Shown in pieces: positions 5,515 through 11,901 of a stretch of DNA of 11,901 bases (within the stretch, counting starts at the first letter, position 1; every line of letters starts with the position of its first letter). Below the pieces are notes generated by a model. It saw only the letters and a list, made by a program, of their open reading frames with translations. It had not been told where the DNA came from and did no database searches. The DNA is from CAZXMB01 sp964641715 (lineage in GTDB: Bacteria; Desulfobacterota; BSN033; UBA1163): contig CAZXMB010000097.1 of assembly GCA_964641715.1 (NCBI GenBank), positions 1-11,901 of the forward strand. The letters run 5' to 3'. The position numbers and the translations under genes were made by a program.

Positions 5515-8139
5515 TTAAACAAGATTGTCAATGGCCTTGAGCGCCTCCTCCAGTTTATCGGTCTCCGTGCCTCCGGCCTGCGCAAAATCGGGGCGACCCC
5601 CTCCTGTTCCTCCCACGTGGATGGCAATCTTCTTGATCAATTCATTCGCCCTGAACCGATCGGTGAGGTCTCGGGTGATCCCCATCAGCAAGGAGACCTT
5701 GCCTTCGCTTTGGCTTCCCAAAAGGACAATCCCGGAACCGATCTTATCCTTCACCTGGTCCACAAACTCCCGCGATCGTTTGAGGTCTTTCCCATCCACC
5801 CTGGCCGATAGAACCTTTACTCCTTTCACCTCTCTGACGAGGGAAAGGAGATTTAAAATCTCCTGATGCGAGGCTTTGGCCTGAAAGGATTCGATCTCCC
5901 TCTCCAGTTCTTTCTGTCTCTGAAGCAATCGCTCCACTCTTGGAGAGAGTTCCCCGGGGGTTGATTTGAGTAAAGAGGCGATCTCCTGGAGTTCTCGCTC
6001 CGTCCCTTTGACCCATTGATAAGCCCCTTTTCCCGTGAAGGCTTCGATCCTCCTCACACCGGCAGCCACCCCGCTCTCCCCCACGATCTTAAAGAGGCCG
6101 ATATCACCGGTTCTTTGGGCATGGGTCCCTCCGCAGAGTTCGATACTGAAATCCGAAACCTTGACCACCCTCACTTTCTCACCGTATTTCTCACCGAAGA
6201 GGGCCATCGCCCCTGTCCGGAGAGCCTCCTCCACCCTCATGATATTCGTCTCAACCTTCAGATTCTCACGGATCTTCCGGTTGACTATGTCTTCAATCCG
6301 TTCGAGATCTTCTTTACCAATCGGTGCAAAATGGGTGAAGTCAAATCTTAATCGCTCGGGGCTCACCAGAGAACCCGCCTGATGAACGTGGGTCCCCAAA
6401 ACCTCTCTCAATACCGCCTGAAGGAGATGGGTGCCTGTATGGTTGAGCGTAATGTCCCTTCTCCGATCCGGGTCCACTCTGAGCGTTGCCTCCATCCCCT
6501 GTTTCACCGCTCCCCTTTTCACCCTTACCTGATGGACGATCAGGTCCTCCATCGGTTTGAGTACATCCTCCACTTCCAGGGAGAACCTTTCCTGGAAGAT
6601 GACCCCTCTGTCTCCAACCTGTCCCCCTGCCTCTCCGTAAAACGGGGTCCTCTCGAAAACGATCTCGACTTCATCCCCTTCCTGAGCTTCGGAGACCAAT
6701 CCATCGCCTTTGATGATCCTGAGGATCTTCGAATCGCACTGGGTCTCCTCATACCCTATAAAGACCGTTTTGATCCCCTCATTGGAGAGCCGGCGATAGG
6801 CCTCCTTTGTCTTTCCCTCAGCCATCCCCTGCCAGGCCAATTTACTTTTTTTCCTCTGCTCCTCCATCTGGGCCCTGAACTCCACCTCATCAAAGCTCAT
6901 CCCTTCCTCATCGAGGATCTCCGTGGTCAGGTCGAGAGGGAAACCGAAGGTGTCGTAGAGTTTAAAGGCGATCTCTCCGGAAAGGACTTTTCTCTTTTTC
7001 TTCCTCAATTCCTCCAGTTCCTCTCTTAAGATCTTGAGCCCGGAATCGAGGGTCTCTGAGAAACGCTCCTCCTCACTGCGGATCACACTGGAGATAAAGG
7101 CCTCTGTCTCCCTCAGCTCGGGAAAGGCCTCCTTCATCAGGCTTATGACCCTGGTCGAGGTTTGATAGAGAAAGGGATGATCGATCCCGAGCATCTTCCC
7201 GTGTCGCATCGCCCTTCTCATGATCCGGCGAAGCACATAGCCTCTTCCCTCATTGGAGGGAAGGACCCCGTCATTGATTAAAAAGGTGGCTGCACGGCTA
7301 TGGTCAGCGATCACCCGGATGGAGGTATCCGTCCTGGAGTTCTCCCCATAGGAGAGATGGCCGAGGGTTTCGATCTCCCGGATGATGGGTCTGAAGAGGT
7401 CTGTCTCAAAATTGCTCTTTACACCCTGAAGGACAGCAGAGATTCGCTCCAGTCCCATCCCCGTATCGATGGAAGGTTTGGCCAGTGGGGTGAGTTTCCC
7501 TTCTCCGTCACGATTGAATTGCATGAAGACAAGGTTCCAGAGCTCCAGGAATCGGTCGCACTCGCAACCCACCGCACAATCCGGCCGGCCACAGCCCATC
7601 CCCTCTCCCTGATCGATGACGATCTCGGAACAGGGACCACAGGGACCGGTCTCTCCCATCGCCCAGAAATTATCCTTCTCACCCATCCGGACAATCCGGT
7701 CGGCAGGGATGCCGATCTTTCGCCAGAGGTCGAAGGCCTCATCATCATCGAGATAGACGGTGATCCACATCTTCTCCTGGGGTAATCCCCATTGGTGGAT
7801 GAGGAGGTCCCATGCCATCCCGATCGCCCCTTCTTTGAAATAGTCCCCGAAGGAGAAATTCCCTAACATCTCGAAGAAGGTGTGATGCCGGGCGGTCTTT
7901 CCCACGTTCTCCAGATCATTGTGCTTTCCTCCTGCACGAACACACTTCTGGGATGTGGTCGCACGCCTGTAGTCCCGGGTCTCTTCGGCTAAAAAAACCC
8001 TTTTGAACTGGACCATTCCGGCATTGGTGAAGAGCAGGGTGGGATCGTTTTTGGGGACGAGCGAGGAACTCGAAACAATTCGGTGCTCCCTCTCGGCGAA
8101 ATAGGTGAGAAAGGCCCTTCGAATCTCATCCGAGGTCAT
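5515..8139 (-). CDS. alaS: Alanyl-tRNA synthetase (AlaRS)
   Basis: This class II synthetase attaches alanine to tRNA-Ala and edits mischarged Ser and Gly. The 874 residues match the family norm. The catalytic domain has the motif 1 region near TNAGMVQFK (38-46), the motif 2 region RATTSQKCVRAGGKHNDLE (59-77) with HHTFFEMLGNFSFGDYFK after it, and motif 3 DTGMGLERI (225-233). A four-Cys insert, C183/C188/C192/C194, probably binds zinc; many non-enteric AlaRSs have it. The editing site is complete: HTGTH at 567-571 and CGGTH at 669-673 supply the metal ligands. The C-terminal C-Ala domain ends with the Gly-rich GGTGGGRPDFAQAGG. The ATG overlaps the pilT TGA in ATGA (8136-8139) with only a weak AGG upstream, so translation is probably coupled to pilT. 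A strong terminator follows the stop codon. Confidence 0.98.
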   Translation of the reverse strand: MTSDEIRRAFLTYFAEREHRIVSSSSLVPKNDPTLLFTNAGMVQFKRVFLAEETRDYRRATTSQKCVRAGGKHNDLENVGKTARHHTFFEMLGNFSFGDYFKEGAIGMAWDLLIHQWGLPQEKMWITVYLDDDEAFDLWRKIGIPADRIVRMGEKDNFWAMGETGPCGPCSEIVIDQGEGMGCGRPDCAVGCECDRFLELWNLVFMQFNRDGEGKLTPLAKPSIDTGMGLERISAVLQGVKSNFETDLFRPIIREIETLGHLSYGENSRTDTSIRVIADHSRAATFLINDGVLPSNEGRGYVLRRIMRRAMRHGKMLGIDHPFLYQTSTRVISLMKEAFPELRETEAFISSVIRSEEERFSETLDSGLKILREELEELRKKKRKVLSGEIAFKLYDTFGFPLDLTTEILDEEGMSFDEVEFRAQMEEQRKKSKLAWQGMAEGKTKEAYRRLSNEGIKTVFIGYEETQCDSKILRIIKGDGLVSEAQEGDEVEIVFERTPFYGEAGGQVGDRGVIFQERFSLEVEDVLKPMEDLIVHQVRVKRGAVKQGMEATLRVDPDRRRDITLNHTGTHLLQAVLREVLGTHVHQAGSLVSPERLRFDFTHFAPIGKEDLERIEDIVNRKIRENLKVETNIMRVEEALRTGAMALFGEKYGEKVRVVKVSDFSIELCGGTHAQRTGDIGLFKIVGESGVAAGVRRIEAFTGKGAYQWVKGTERELQEIASLLKSTPGELSPRVERLLQRQKELEREIESFQAKASHQEILNLLSLVREVKGVKVLSARVDGKDLKRSREFVDQVKDKIGSGIVLLGSQSEGKVSLLMGITRDLTDRFRANELIKKIAIHVGGTGGGRPDFAQAGGTETDKLEEALKAIDNLV

Positions 8140-9338
8140 TGTTTCAAACCTGTTCCCCCTGTCTTTGAATTTAAAGGCCTCACCGGTCTCACCTTCTCCG
8201 GGGCCTCTTTGGCCTTCTCCTTCTCCTTCTCCAGAGTCTCAAAATCGTCCCAGGAGGTATCGCTCGTAGCAAGAATCCCCTTCACCCTCAGGGCGAAGTC
8301 ATCCGGGTTGGTGCAATGTTTAAGGGCTTCCTCATAGGTGATGAGGCCTTCTTTCAAAAGAAACATGAGGGATTGATCGAAGGACTGCATTCCATAAGCA
8401 GTGGTCCCTTTCGTGATCGCATCGAGAAGCTCACCCGTCTTATCCTTTTCAACGATACACTCCCTCACCCTCGCCGTGGAAACTAAAATCTCAACCGCCG
8501 GAACCCTTCCCAATCCGTCTGCCCTTGGAACCAGCCGCTGGGAGATGACCCCTTTGAGCACTGCGGCTAATTGAAGGCGAACTTGTTTCTGGTGGTAGGG
8601 GGGAAAGACGGAGATGATACGGGTGATCGTCTCAGTGGCATTCAGGGTGTGGAGGGTGGACATGACCAGATGTCCTGTTTCAGCCGCAGTCAGGGCAGTC
8701 TCGATCGTCTCAAAATCCCTCATCTCGCCGACCAGGATCACATCCGGGTCCTGACGGAGGGCCACACGAAGTGCACTGGAAAAGGTGCTTGTATCCGAAC
8801 CAACCTCTCTCTGATCCACGATCGACTTTTTATCCTCATGAATGAACTCGATGGGGTCTTCAATCGTGATGATATGGCAATTCCGATTGCCATTGATGAT
8901 ATCGATCATGGAGGCAAGGGTCGTGGACTTACCGCTTCCGGTTGTCCCGGTGACCAGGATGAGTCCTCTCTGCTCCAGGGCGACATTTCCGATCACCGGA
9001 GGAAGATGGAGTTCCTGGAGGTTTTTAATCTGATAGGGAACGATTCGGAGCGCGATCGAAAACTTTCCTCTCTGCTGATAGACATTGACGCGAAATCTCC
9101 CCAGGCCATAGACTTCATAACCCATATCCACTTCCCGGTTCTTGATGAAACGCTCCTTCTGCCAATCGTTCATCAGACCGAAGGCCATCTTTGAGAGATC
9201 GTTATGATCGAAGGGCTTGACCTTATTAAAAGGTTTCAGAATCCCGTTGACCCTGAAGATGGGAGGGGCCCCTTCTTTGATGTGCACATCAGAAGCCTCA
9301 TGCTCCATGGCCTCCACTAAGAGCTGATTGATGTCCAT
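8136..9338 (-). CDS. pilT: PilT-type type IV pilus retraction ATPase
   Basis: This is a secretion-superfamily ATPase of 400 residues that in its family forms a hexamer at the cytoplasmic base of type IV pili and powers retraction. An N-terminal PAS-like region (about 1-100, starting MDINQLLVEAMEHEASDVHIKEG) precedes the RecA-like domain. Walker A GTTGSGKST is at 131-139, the Asp box ITIEDPIEF at 157-165, Walker B DPDVILVGEMRD at 197-208 and the His box TGHLVMSTLHT at 221-231. GEMRD favours PilT, while the C-terminal SFDQSLMFLLKEGLITYEEALKHC segment and lack of a clean AIRNLIRE motif (VRECIVEKDKT at 291-301 instead) leave a PilU-like paralogue possible. The last 40 residues are a charged Lys/Glu/Pro-rich tail. 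An excellent SD (AAGGAGG, 5 nt spacing) fixes the start. It lies between recA and alaS, 62 bp from recA and overlapping alaS by 4 bp. No other pilus gene is nearby. Confidence 0.93.
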   Translation of the reverse strand: MDINQLLVEAMEHEASDVHIKEGAPPIFRVNGILKPFNKVKPFDHNDLSKMAFGLMNDWQKERFIKNREVDMGYEVYGLGRFRVNVYQQRGKFSIALRIVPYQIKNLQELHLPPVIGNVALEQRGLILVTGTTGSGKSTTLASMIDIINGNRNCHIITIEDPIEFIHEDKKSIVDQREVGSDTSTFSSALRVALRQDPDVILVGEMRDFETIETALTAAETGHLVMSTLHTLNATETITRIISVFPPYHQKQVRLQLAAVLKGVISQRLVPRADGLGRVPAVEILVSTARVRECIVEKDKTGELLDAITKGTTAYGMQSFDQSLMFLLKEGLITYEEALKHCTNPDDFALRVKGILATSDTSWDDFETLEKEKEKAKEAPEKVRPVRPLNSKTGGTGLKQ

Positions 9339-9354
9339 ACCTTCCTCCTTTTAA

Positions 9355-9380
9355 GGCCTCGGAAGAAATACCCGAAGGCC
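9355..9380 (-). other. Hairpin in the recA-pilT gap
   Basis: On the minus strand GGCCTTCGG (9380-9372) pairs with CCGAGGCC (9362-9355) with one bulged base and a 9-nt loop. It sits between the recA stop and the pilT SD. It has no T-run after it, so it is unlikely to terminate; an RNA-processing or stability role in a shared recA-pilT transcript is possible. This is a structural observation only. Confidence 0.4.
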
Positions 9381-9400
9381 TCCGATTTCCAAGGAATGTT

Positions 9401-10426
9401 TTACTCTTCTCCTTTTGCCGTTCCTGTCTTGGAGAGTTGAAAGCCTTCGAGGATCTCCTTCTCCATCTGCTCCAGGATCTTCGGCTTCTCCTTTAATAAC
9501 TGTTTTGCGTTCTCCCTCCCCTGACCGATGCGATCGCCCTGGTAATTATACCATGTCCCGCTTTTCTCCACGATGTTCCTTTCCACGGCCAGATCGAGGA
9601 CATCTCCTTCCCTTGAAATGCCTTCCCCGTGGATGAGGTCAAACTCCACCTCTTTGAAAGGGGGAGCCACCTTATTTTTAACGATACGGACCCTGGTCCG
9701 ACTTCCGATCACCTCCTGCCCCTGTTTGATGGAGGCAATGCGACGCACATCTAAACGAACAGAGGAGTAAAATTTGAGTGCATTGCCACCGGTGGTCGTC
9801 TCCGGATTTCCGAACATGACTCCGATCTTCATCCGGATCTGATTGACGAAGATCAAAATCGTATTCGATTTGCTGATCGTGGCTGTCAATTTCCGCAAGG
9901 CCTGAGACATCAACCTTGCCTGAAGCCCCATATGGGCATCCCCCATCTCTCCTTCAATTTCCGCTTTCGGAACCAGGGCCGCCACAGAGTCAATGACGAT
10001 CACATCCACTCCCCCGCTTCGGACGAGATGCTCGGCAATCTCAAGGGCCTGCTCCCCTGTATCGGGTTGCGAGAGGAGAAGGTCATCAATCTTTACGCCC
10101 AGTCTTTTAGCATACTTGACATCCAGGGCATGTTCCGCATCGATGAAGACTGCGATTCCCCCCTTCTTCTGTGCCTCTGCAGCGGCATGGAGGGCTAAGG
10201 TCGTCTTTCCAGAGGCCTCGGGTCCGAAGATCTCCACCACCCTGCCTTTTGGTAAGCCTCCTACCCCGAGGGCCATGTCAAGGGAGAGGGAACCTGTAGA
10301 AATCGTAGGGATTTCCCCGAGCATGGTTTCAGCACCCAACTTCATAATGGCACCTTTACCGAACTGTTTTTCAATCTGGGAAACGGCCAAATCCACTGCC
10401 TTTTTCCTGCTCAAATCCTCCTTCAT
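9401..10426 (-). CDS. recA: Recombinase RecA
   Basis: RecA forms ATP-dependent filaments on single-stranded DNA, drives homologous recombination and triggers LexA self-cleavage where LexA is present. With the start chosen here it has 341 residues, normal for RecA. Walker A GPEASGKT is at 68-75, the Walker B strand is VIVIDSVAAL, and the DNA-binding loop L2 region reads GVMFGNPETTTGGNALKFY. The acidic C-terminus (TAKGEE) is typical. The frame stays open to an ATG at 10477, but the extra residues (MVIIWNLLRLCWSKEG) are unlike RecA and translate the intergenic repeat and leader. Two ATGs, at 10429 and 10426, follow AAGGAGGG; the second has the better spacing and gives MKEDLSRKKAVDLAV, so I prefer it. 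No recX follows, where many Proteobacteria have one; pilT and alaS come next. I saw no E. coli-type (CTG-N10-CAG) or Bacillus-type LexA box. Confidence 0.97.
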   Translation of the reverse strand: MKEDLSRKKAVDLAVSQIEKQFGKGAIMKLGAETMLGEIPTISTGSLSLDMALGVGGLPKGRVVEIFGPEASGKTTLALHAAAEAQKKGGIAVFIDAEHALDVKYAKRLGVKIDDLLLSQPDTGEQALEIAEHLVRSGGVDVIVIDSVAALVPKAEIEGEMGDAHMGLQARLMSQALRKLTATISKSNTILIFVNQIRMKIGVMFGNPETTTGGNALKFYSSVRLDVRRIASIKQGQEVIGSRTRVRIVKNKVAPPFKEVEFDLIHGEGISREGDVLDLAVERNIVEKSGTWYNYQGDRIGQGRENAKQLLKEKPKILEQMEKEILEGFQLSKTGTAKGEE

Positions 10427-10430
10427 CATG

Positions 10431-10438
10431 CCCTCCTT
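10431..10438 (-). promoter_or_regulatory. Ribosome binding site that sets the recA start
   Basis: AAGGAGGG on the minus strand is an almost ideal Shine-Dalgarno sequence. Its GGAGG core ends 2 nt before the ATG at 10429 and 5 nt before the ATG at 10426, so the latter is the likelier start. It also rules out the upstream in-frame ATG at 10477. Confidence 0.75.
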
Positions 10439-10459
10439 GCTCCAACAAAGTCGGAGCAA
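10437..10459 (-). other. Hairpin in the recA leader touching the SD
   Basis: TTGCTCC (10459-10453) and GGAGCAA (10443-10437) form a perfect 7-bp stem around a 9-nt loop on the minus strand. The 3' arm ends in the first bases of the recA SD. Because CTCC could also pair with GGAG of the SD itself, an effect on recA translation is conceivable. No T-run follows, so it is not a terminator. Confidence 0.45.
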
Positions 10460-10569
10460 ATTCCAAATAATCACCAATGAGTAAAATCCAATATCCGAAA
10501 TTAATTTAATAATTTGGATATTGCGTATTGGAATTTATTTGGTTATTGGTACTTGATAATTGGTGCTTA
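10460..10569. repeat. TTGGT-type repeat tract with internal hairpin, recA-thpR gap
   Basis: The recA-thpR gap is AT-rich and built from the same words as the smc-gltX gap: CCAAATAATCACCAATGA on the left, and TATTTGGTTATTGG and ATAATTGGTGCTTATG on the right, in opposite orientations. Between them an imperfect stem pairs CAATATCC and AAATT (10489-10502, one bulge) with AATTT and GGATATTG (10511-10523) around an 8-nt loop. The arrangement, inverted TTGGT arms around a palindrome, echoes the one at 3655-3966. It separates the thpR stop from the recA leader. I found no convincing recA promoter in it. Confidence 0.55.
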
Positions 10570-10576
10570 TGCTTTA

Positions 10577-11161
10577 TCAACCTCCCAACCTCACTTCCCT
10601 CAATGGGGTATAGATCGGTCCTGCTGGTGTTAAATCACTCTTAAAAAGAACGACCTTCTCCACCTGAAAGTCTCCAAATACCTCCTCTTTTAGCCTCTCC
10701 ATCCTTCCAACCAGCTCGCTTCGCCCTCGGTTTGACTTCATCCTCCCCAGGGTGAGATGGGGATGAAAGGAACGCTCTTCAGATTGAAACCCCGTTTTTT
10801 CAGATTCCTTCTCCAGTTGCCCCTGAAAATTAACCAGAATCCCCATCCTGTCTTCCAGCCCCATCCAGATGACTCTCGGGTTTTTCAAATTAGGAAAACC
10901 CCCTATTCCCCCAACCTTAAGGGAGAAAGGGAGGGTTTTGCGGGCAGGTTTCCCAATCGATTCCAGAATAGGTTCGATGTCCGATTCTTCAATATTTCCA
11001 AAGAACTTCAACGTCAGATGAATATTTTCAGGGGCTACCCACCGAACATCGGCAAGAGAGAGTTTTAAGTCTTTCTGAACCTCCTCAATCTTCTTCTGAA
11101 TCGTTCCCGGGAGTTCAATGGCTAAAAAGGCTCTCAGCAATCGAAAATCCCTTTCAATCAT
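10577..11161 (-). CDS. thpR: RNA 2',3'-cyclic phosphodiesterase (2H superfamily, 2'-5' RNA ligase type)
   Basis: This 194-residue protein belongs to the 2H phosphoesterase superfamily. Members named ThpR or LigT open RNA 2',3'-cyclic phosphates and can join 2'-5' RNA ends in vitro; the biological role is poorly defined. Both catalytic His-x-Thr-x motifs are present: HLTL at 48-51 and HLTL at 135-138, the second within SFHPHLTLGRMKS. The N-terminus RAFLAIELP (10-18) is the standard family opening. The ATG at 11161 is almost abutted by GGGGGA, which belongs to a hairpin repeat and leaves poor spacing. A TTG at 11140, with AGGG 8 nt upstream, would give MLRAFLAIELP and 187 residues and is a real alternative. 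It lies upstream of recA in the same direction with a 150-bp repeat-filled gap, and divergent from atoE. Confidence 0.92.
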   Translation of the reverse strand: MIERDFRLLRAFLAIELPGTIQKKIEEVQKDLKLSLADVRWVAPENIHLTLKFFGNIEESDIEPILESIGKPARKTLPFSLKVGGIGGFPNLKNPRVIWMGLEDRMGILVNFQGQLEKESEKTGFQSEERSFHPHLTLGRMKSNRGRSELVGRMERLKEEVFGDFQVEKVVLFKSDLTPAGPIYTPLREVRLGG

Positions 11162-11192
11162 TCCCCCTTGGCTAAAGGAGAATTAAGGGGGA
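11162..11192 (-). repeat. C5/G5 hairpin repeat abutting the thpR start
   Basis: On the minus strand TCCCCCTT (11192-11185) pairs perfectly with AAGGGGGA (11169-11162) around 15 nt containing CTCCTTTAGCC. The ATG at 11161 follows directly. It shares CCTTTAG plus the CCCCC/GGGGG arms with the alaS terminator at 5447-5497, so both are copies of one dispersed family. Here there is no T-run. The right arm is also the only SD-like sequence for the ATG at 11161, and it would be hidden if the hairpin forms. Confidence 0.6.
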
Positions 11193-11204
11193 TGATGCGA
11201 TTTG

Positions 11205-11232
11205 ATGGTAACATAAATTCAAAAAAAGTCAA
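11205..11232 (-). promoter_or_regulatory. Candidate sigma70 promoter for thpR
   Basis: Reading leftward, TTGACT (11232-11227) and TACCAT (11210-11205) are separated by 16 bp, about 44 bp before the thpR ATG. The -35 box matches the consensus at 5 of 6 positions and the -10 box at 4 of 6. The spacer is AT-rich. This is a consensus match only, in a region where some promoter is expected because thpR and atoE diverge. Confidence 0.4.
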
Positions 11233-11274
11233 TTTTAAAAAGGTCTTGTCATTGTTTTCCACATCCTATTTTTC

Positions 11275-11303
11275 TTGACAAAAACCTCATTTTTCGATAT
11301 GAA
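11275..11303 (+). promoter_or_regulatory. Candidate sigma70 promoter for atoE
   Basis: TTGACA (11275-11280) matches the -35 consensus exactly. After a 17-bp spacer comes TATGAA (11298-11303), 4 of 6 for the -10 box. Transcription from here would leave a leader of about 150 nt before the atoE ATG. A perfect TATAAT also occurs at 11339-11344 but has no recognisable -35 at the right distance. Confidence 0.5.
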
Positions 11304-11461
11304 GATGCTCAGAAGAAAAATTCATCCATTAACCGCTCTATAATCCTTTCAGAAACCATTGTAGAAAGGGGGTGATTCTGCAGGAAAAACCTCCATTCTC
11401 AGCAAGTCCAAAAGAGGACTACACTTATTCCTAAAACCTTATTTAAAAGGAGGGCCGGACA
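11304..11461 (+). other. Leader region upstream of atoE
   Basis: This non-coding stretch is the right half of the thpR-atoE gap. It holds an SD-like AAAGGGGGTGATT (11366-11378) that is followed by no credible gene, a small hairpin AGTCC-AAAAGA-GGACT around 11405-11420, and the atoE SD (AAAGGAGGG, just before 11452), whose GGAGGG ends 7 nt before the ATG. No riboswitch, T-box or tRNA could be recognised. Confidence 0.35.
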
Positions 11462-11901
11462 ATGAACGAGAAAAAGAAGGAGGAAGTACGGGGAACTTTT
11501 GAGTTCCTGAAGGATTGGGGTGATGCCCTCACCCGATGGACGGAGCGCTGGATCCCAGATGCTTACGTTATTGTAATTTTTTTAAGCATCGTTACTTTCA
11601 TTTTAGCCCTTATTTGGGGGTTCAAGCCAGAAGTTGGAGTTGGATCAAGGGCGTTTGAGTCAATCAAGGCCTGGGGAAATGGATTTTGGGCTTTGCTCGC
11701 ATTTGCCATGCAGATGTGCCTGATCATGATGACAGGCTATATCCTGGCCTGTTCCCCCCCGGTTCGAAGACTTCTGGATGGAATCTCCGGGTGGTCCAAT
11801 CCTGAAAAACCGTGGCAGGCCATCGTGACGATGTCCCTCTTCTCGATGATCATCGCTTGGCTCAACTGGGGACTAAGCCTCATCGCAAGCGCAATGCTTG
11901 C
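11462..11901 (+). CDS. atoE: Short-chain fatty acid transporter, AtoE family (partial, 5' end)
   Basis: This is the first 146 codons of an integral inner-membrane protein cut by the window edge. The family (about 440 residues in E. coli) takes up short-chain fatty acids such as acetoacetate and butyrate. After a charged N-terminal segment with TRWTERWIPDAYV (24-36), hydrophobic segments lie at about 34-54, 76-96 and 120-146. The conserved WGNGFWALLAFAMQMCLIMMTGYILA (71-96) closely resembles the E. coli AtoE WGDGFWNLLAFGMQM segment as I remember it, and WLNWGLSL (133-140) matches its INWGFGL. The ATG has a strong SD (GGAGGG, 7 nt spacing) and follows a candidate sigma70 promoter. It is divergent from the housekeeping block and probably begins a separate unit for fatty acid or acyl-CoA metabolism, but nothing downstream is visible. 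Confidence 0.92.
   Translation, partial: MNEKKKEEVRGTFEFLKDWGDALTRWTERWIPDAYVIVIFLSIVTFILALIWGFKPEVGVGSRAFESIKAWGNGFWALLAFAMQMCLIMMTGYILACSPPVRRLLDGISGWSNPEKPWQAIVTMSLFSMIIAWLNWGLSLIASAML

Noticed and set aside
9355..9380. Terminator between recA and pilT
   Set aside because: The stem is short with a bulge and has no T-run after it on the minus strand; the next bases are the pilT ribosome binding site.
10427..10577. SOS (LexA) box upstream of recA
   Set aside because: Neither CTGT-N8-ACAG nor CGAAC-N4-GTTCG could be found in the gap. A lineage-specific LexA motif cannot be excluded by eye.
1..11901. An undescribed multi-gene defence or biosynthetic system
   Set aside because: Every protein-coding gene here belongs to a well-known family with intact motifs, and there is no cluster of unknown proteins. 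Only the intergenic repeats are unexplained.

Overview
This window is a block of bacterial housekeeping genes, most likely from a Desulfobacterota-type (former Deltaproteobacteria) genome. I infer the lineage from the overall look of RecA, AlaRS (with its four-Cys insert) and GluRS, the PilT motility ATPase, the AtoE-type short-chain fatty acid transporter, and the palindromic intergenic repeats. It is a pattern judgement, not a phylogeny. No classical mobile element, CRISPR array, phage gene or RNA gene was found.

Six complete genes lie on the minus strand, read from right to left: thpR (RNA 2',3'-cyclic phosphodiesterase), recA, a pilT-type ATPase, alaS, gltX and smc. A seventh gene, atoE, starts divergently on the plus strand at 11462 and runs off the right edge. 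recA and pilT are 62 bp apart, and pilT and alaS overlap by 4 bp (ATGA), so recA-pilT-alaS looks like one transcription unit. It ends at a strong intrinsic terminator just after alaS. gltX and smc are then separated by long, repeat-filled gaps and probably have their own promoters or depend on read-through. A candidate minus-strand promoter precedes thpR, and a better sigma70-like promoter (TTGACA, 17 bp, TATGAA) points at atoE.

The gene content covers DNA repair and recombination (RecA), chromosome organisation (SMC), translation (alanyl- and glutamyl-tRNA synthetases), RNA end processing (ThpR), type IV pilus retraction (PilT) and short-chain fatty acid uptake (AtoE). All proteins look intact, with canonical motifs and normal lengths. 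I see no frameshift or missing catalytic residue.

The unusual material is between the genes. The smc-gltX gap holds nested inverted repeats: TTGGT-rich arms outside, 28-bp imperfect terminal inverted repeats inside them, and two related 33-nt hairpins at the core with compensatory changes. A related TTGGT-rich tract separates recA from thpR. A C5/G5 hairpin family appears twice, once as the alaS terminator and once touching the thpR start codon. The alaS-gltX gap also carries a perfect 20-bp palindrome. I found no convincing undescribed multi-gene system; the repeat architecture is the part most worth following up.
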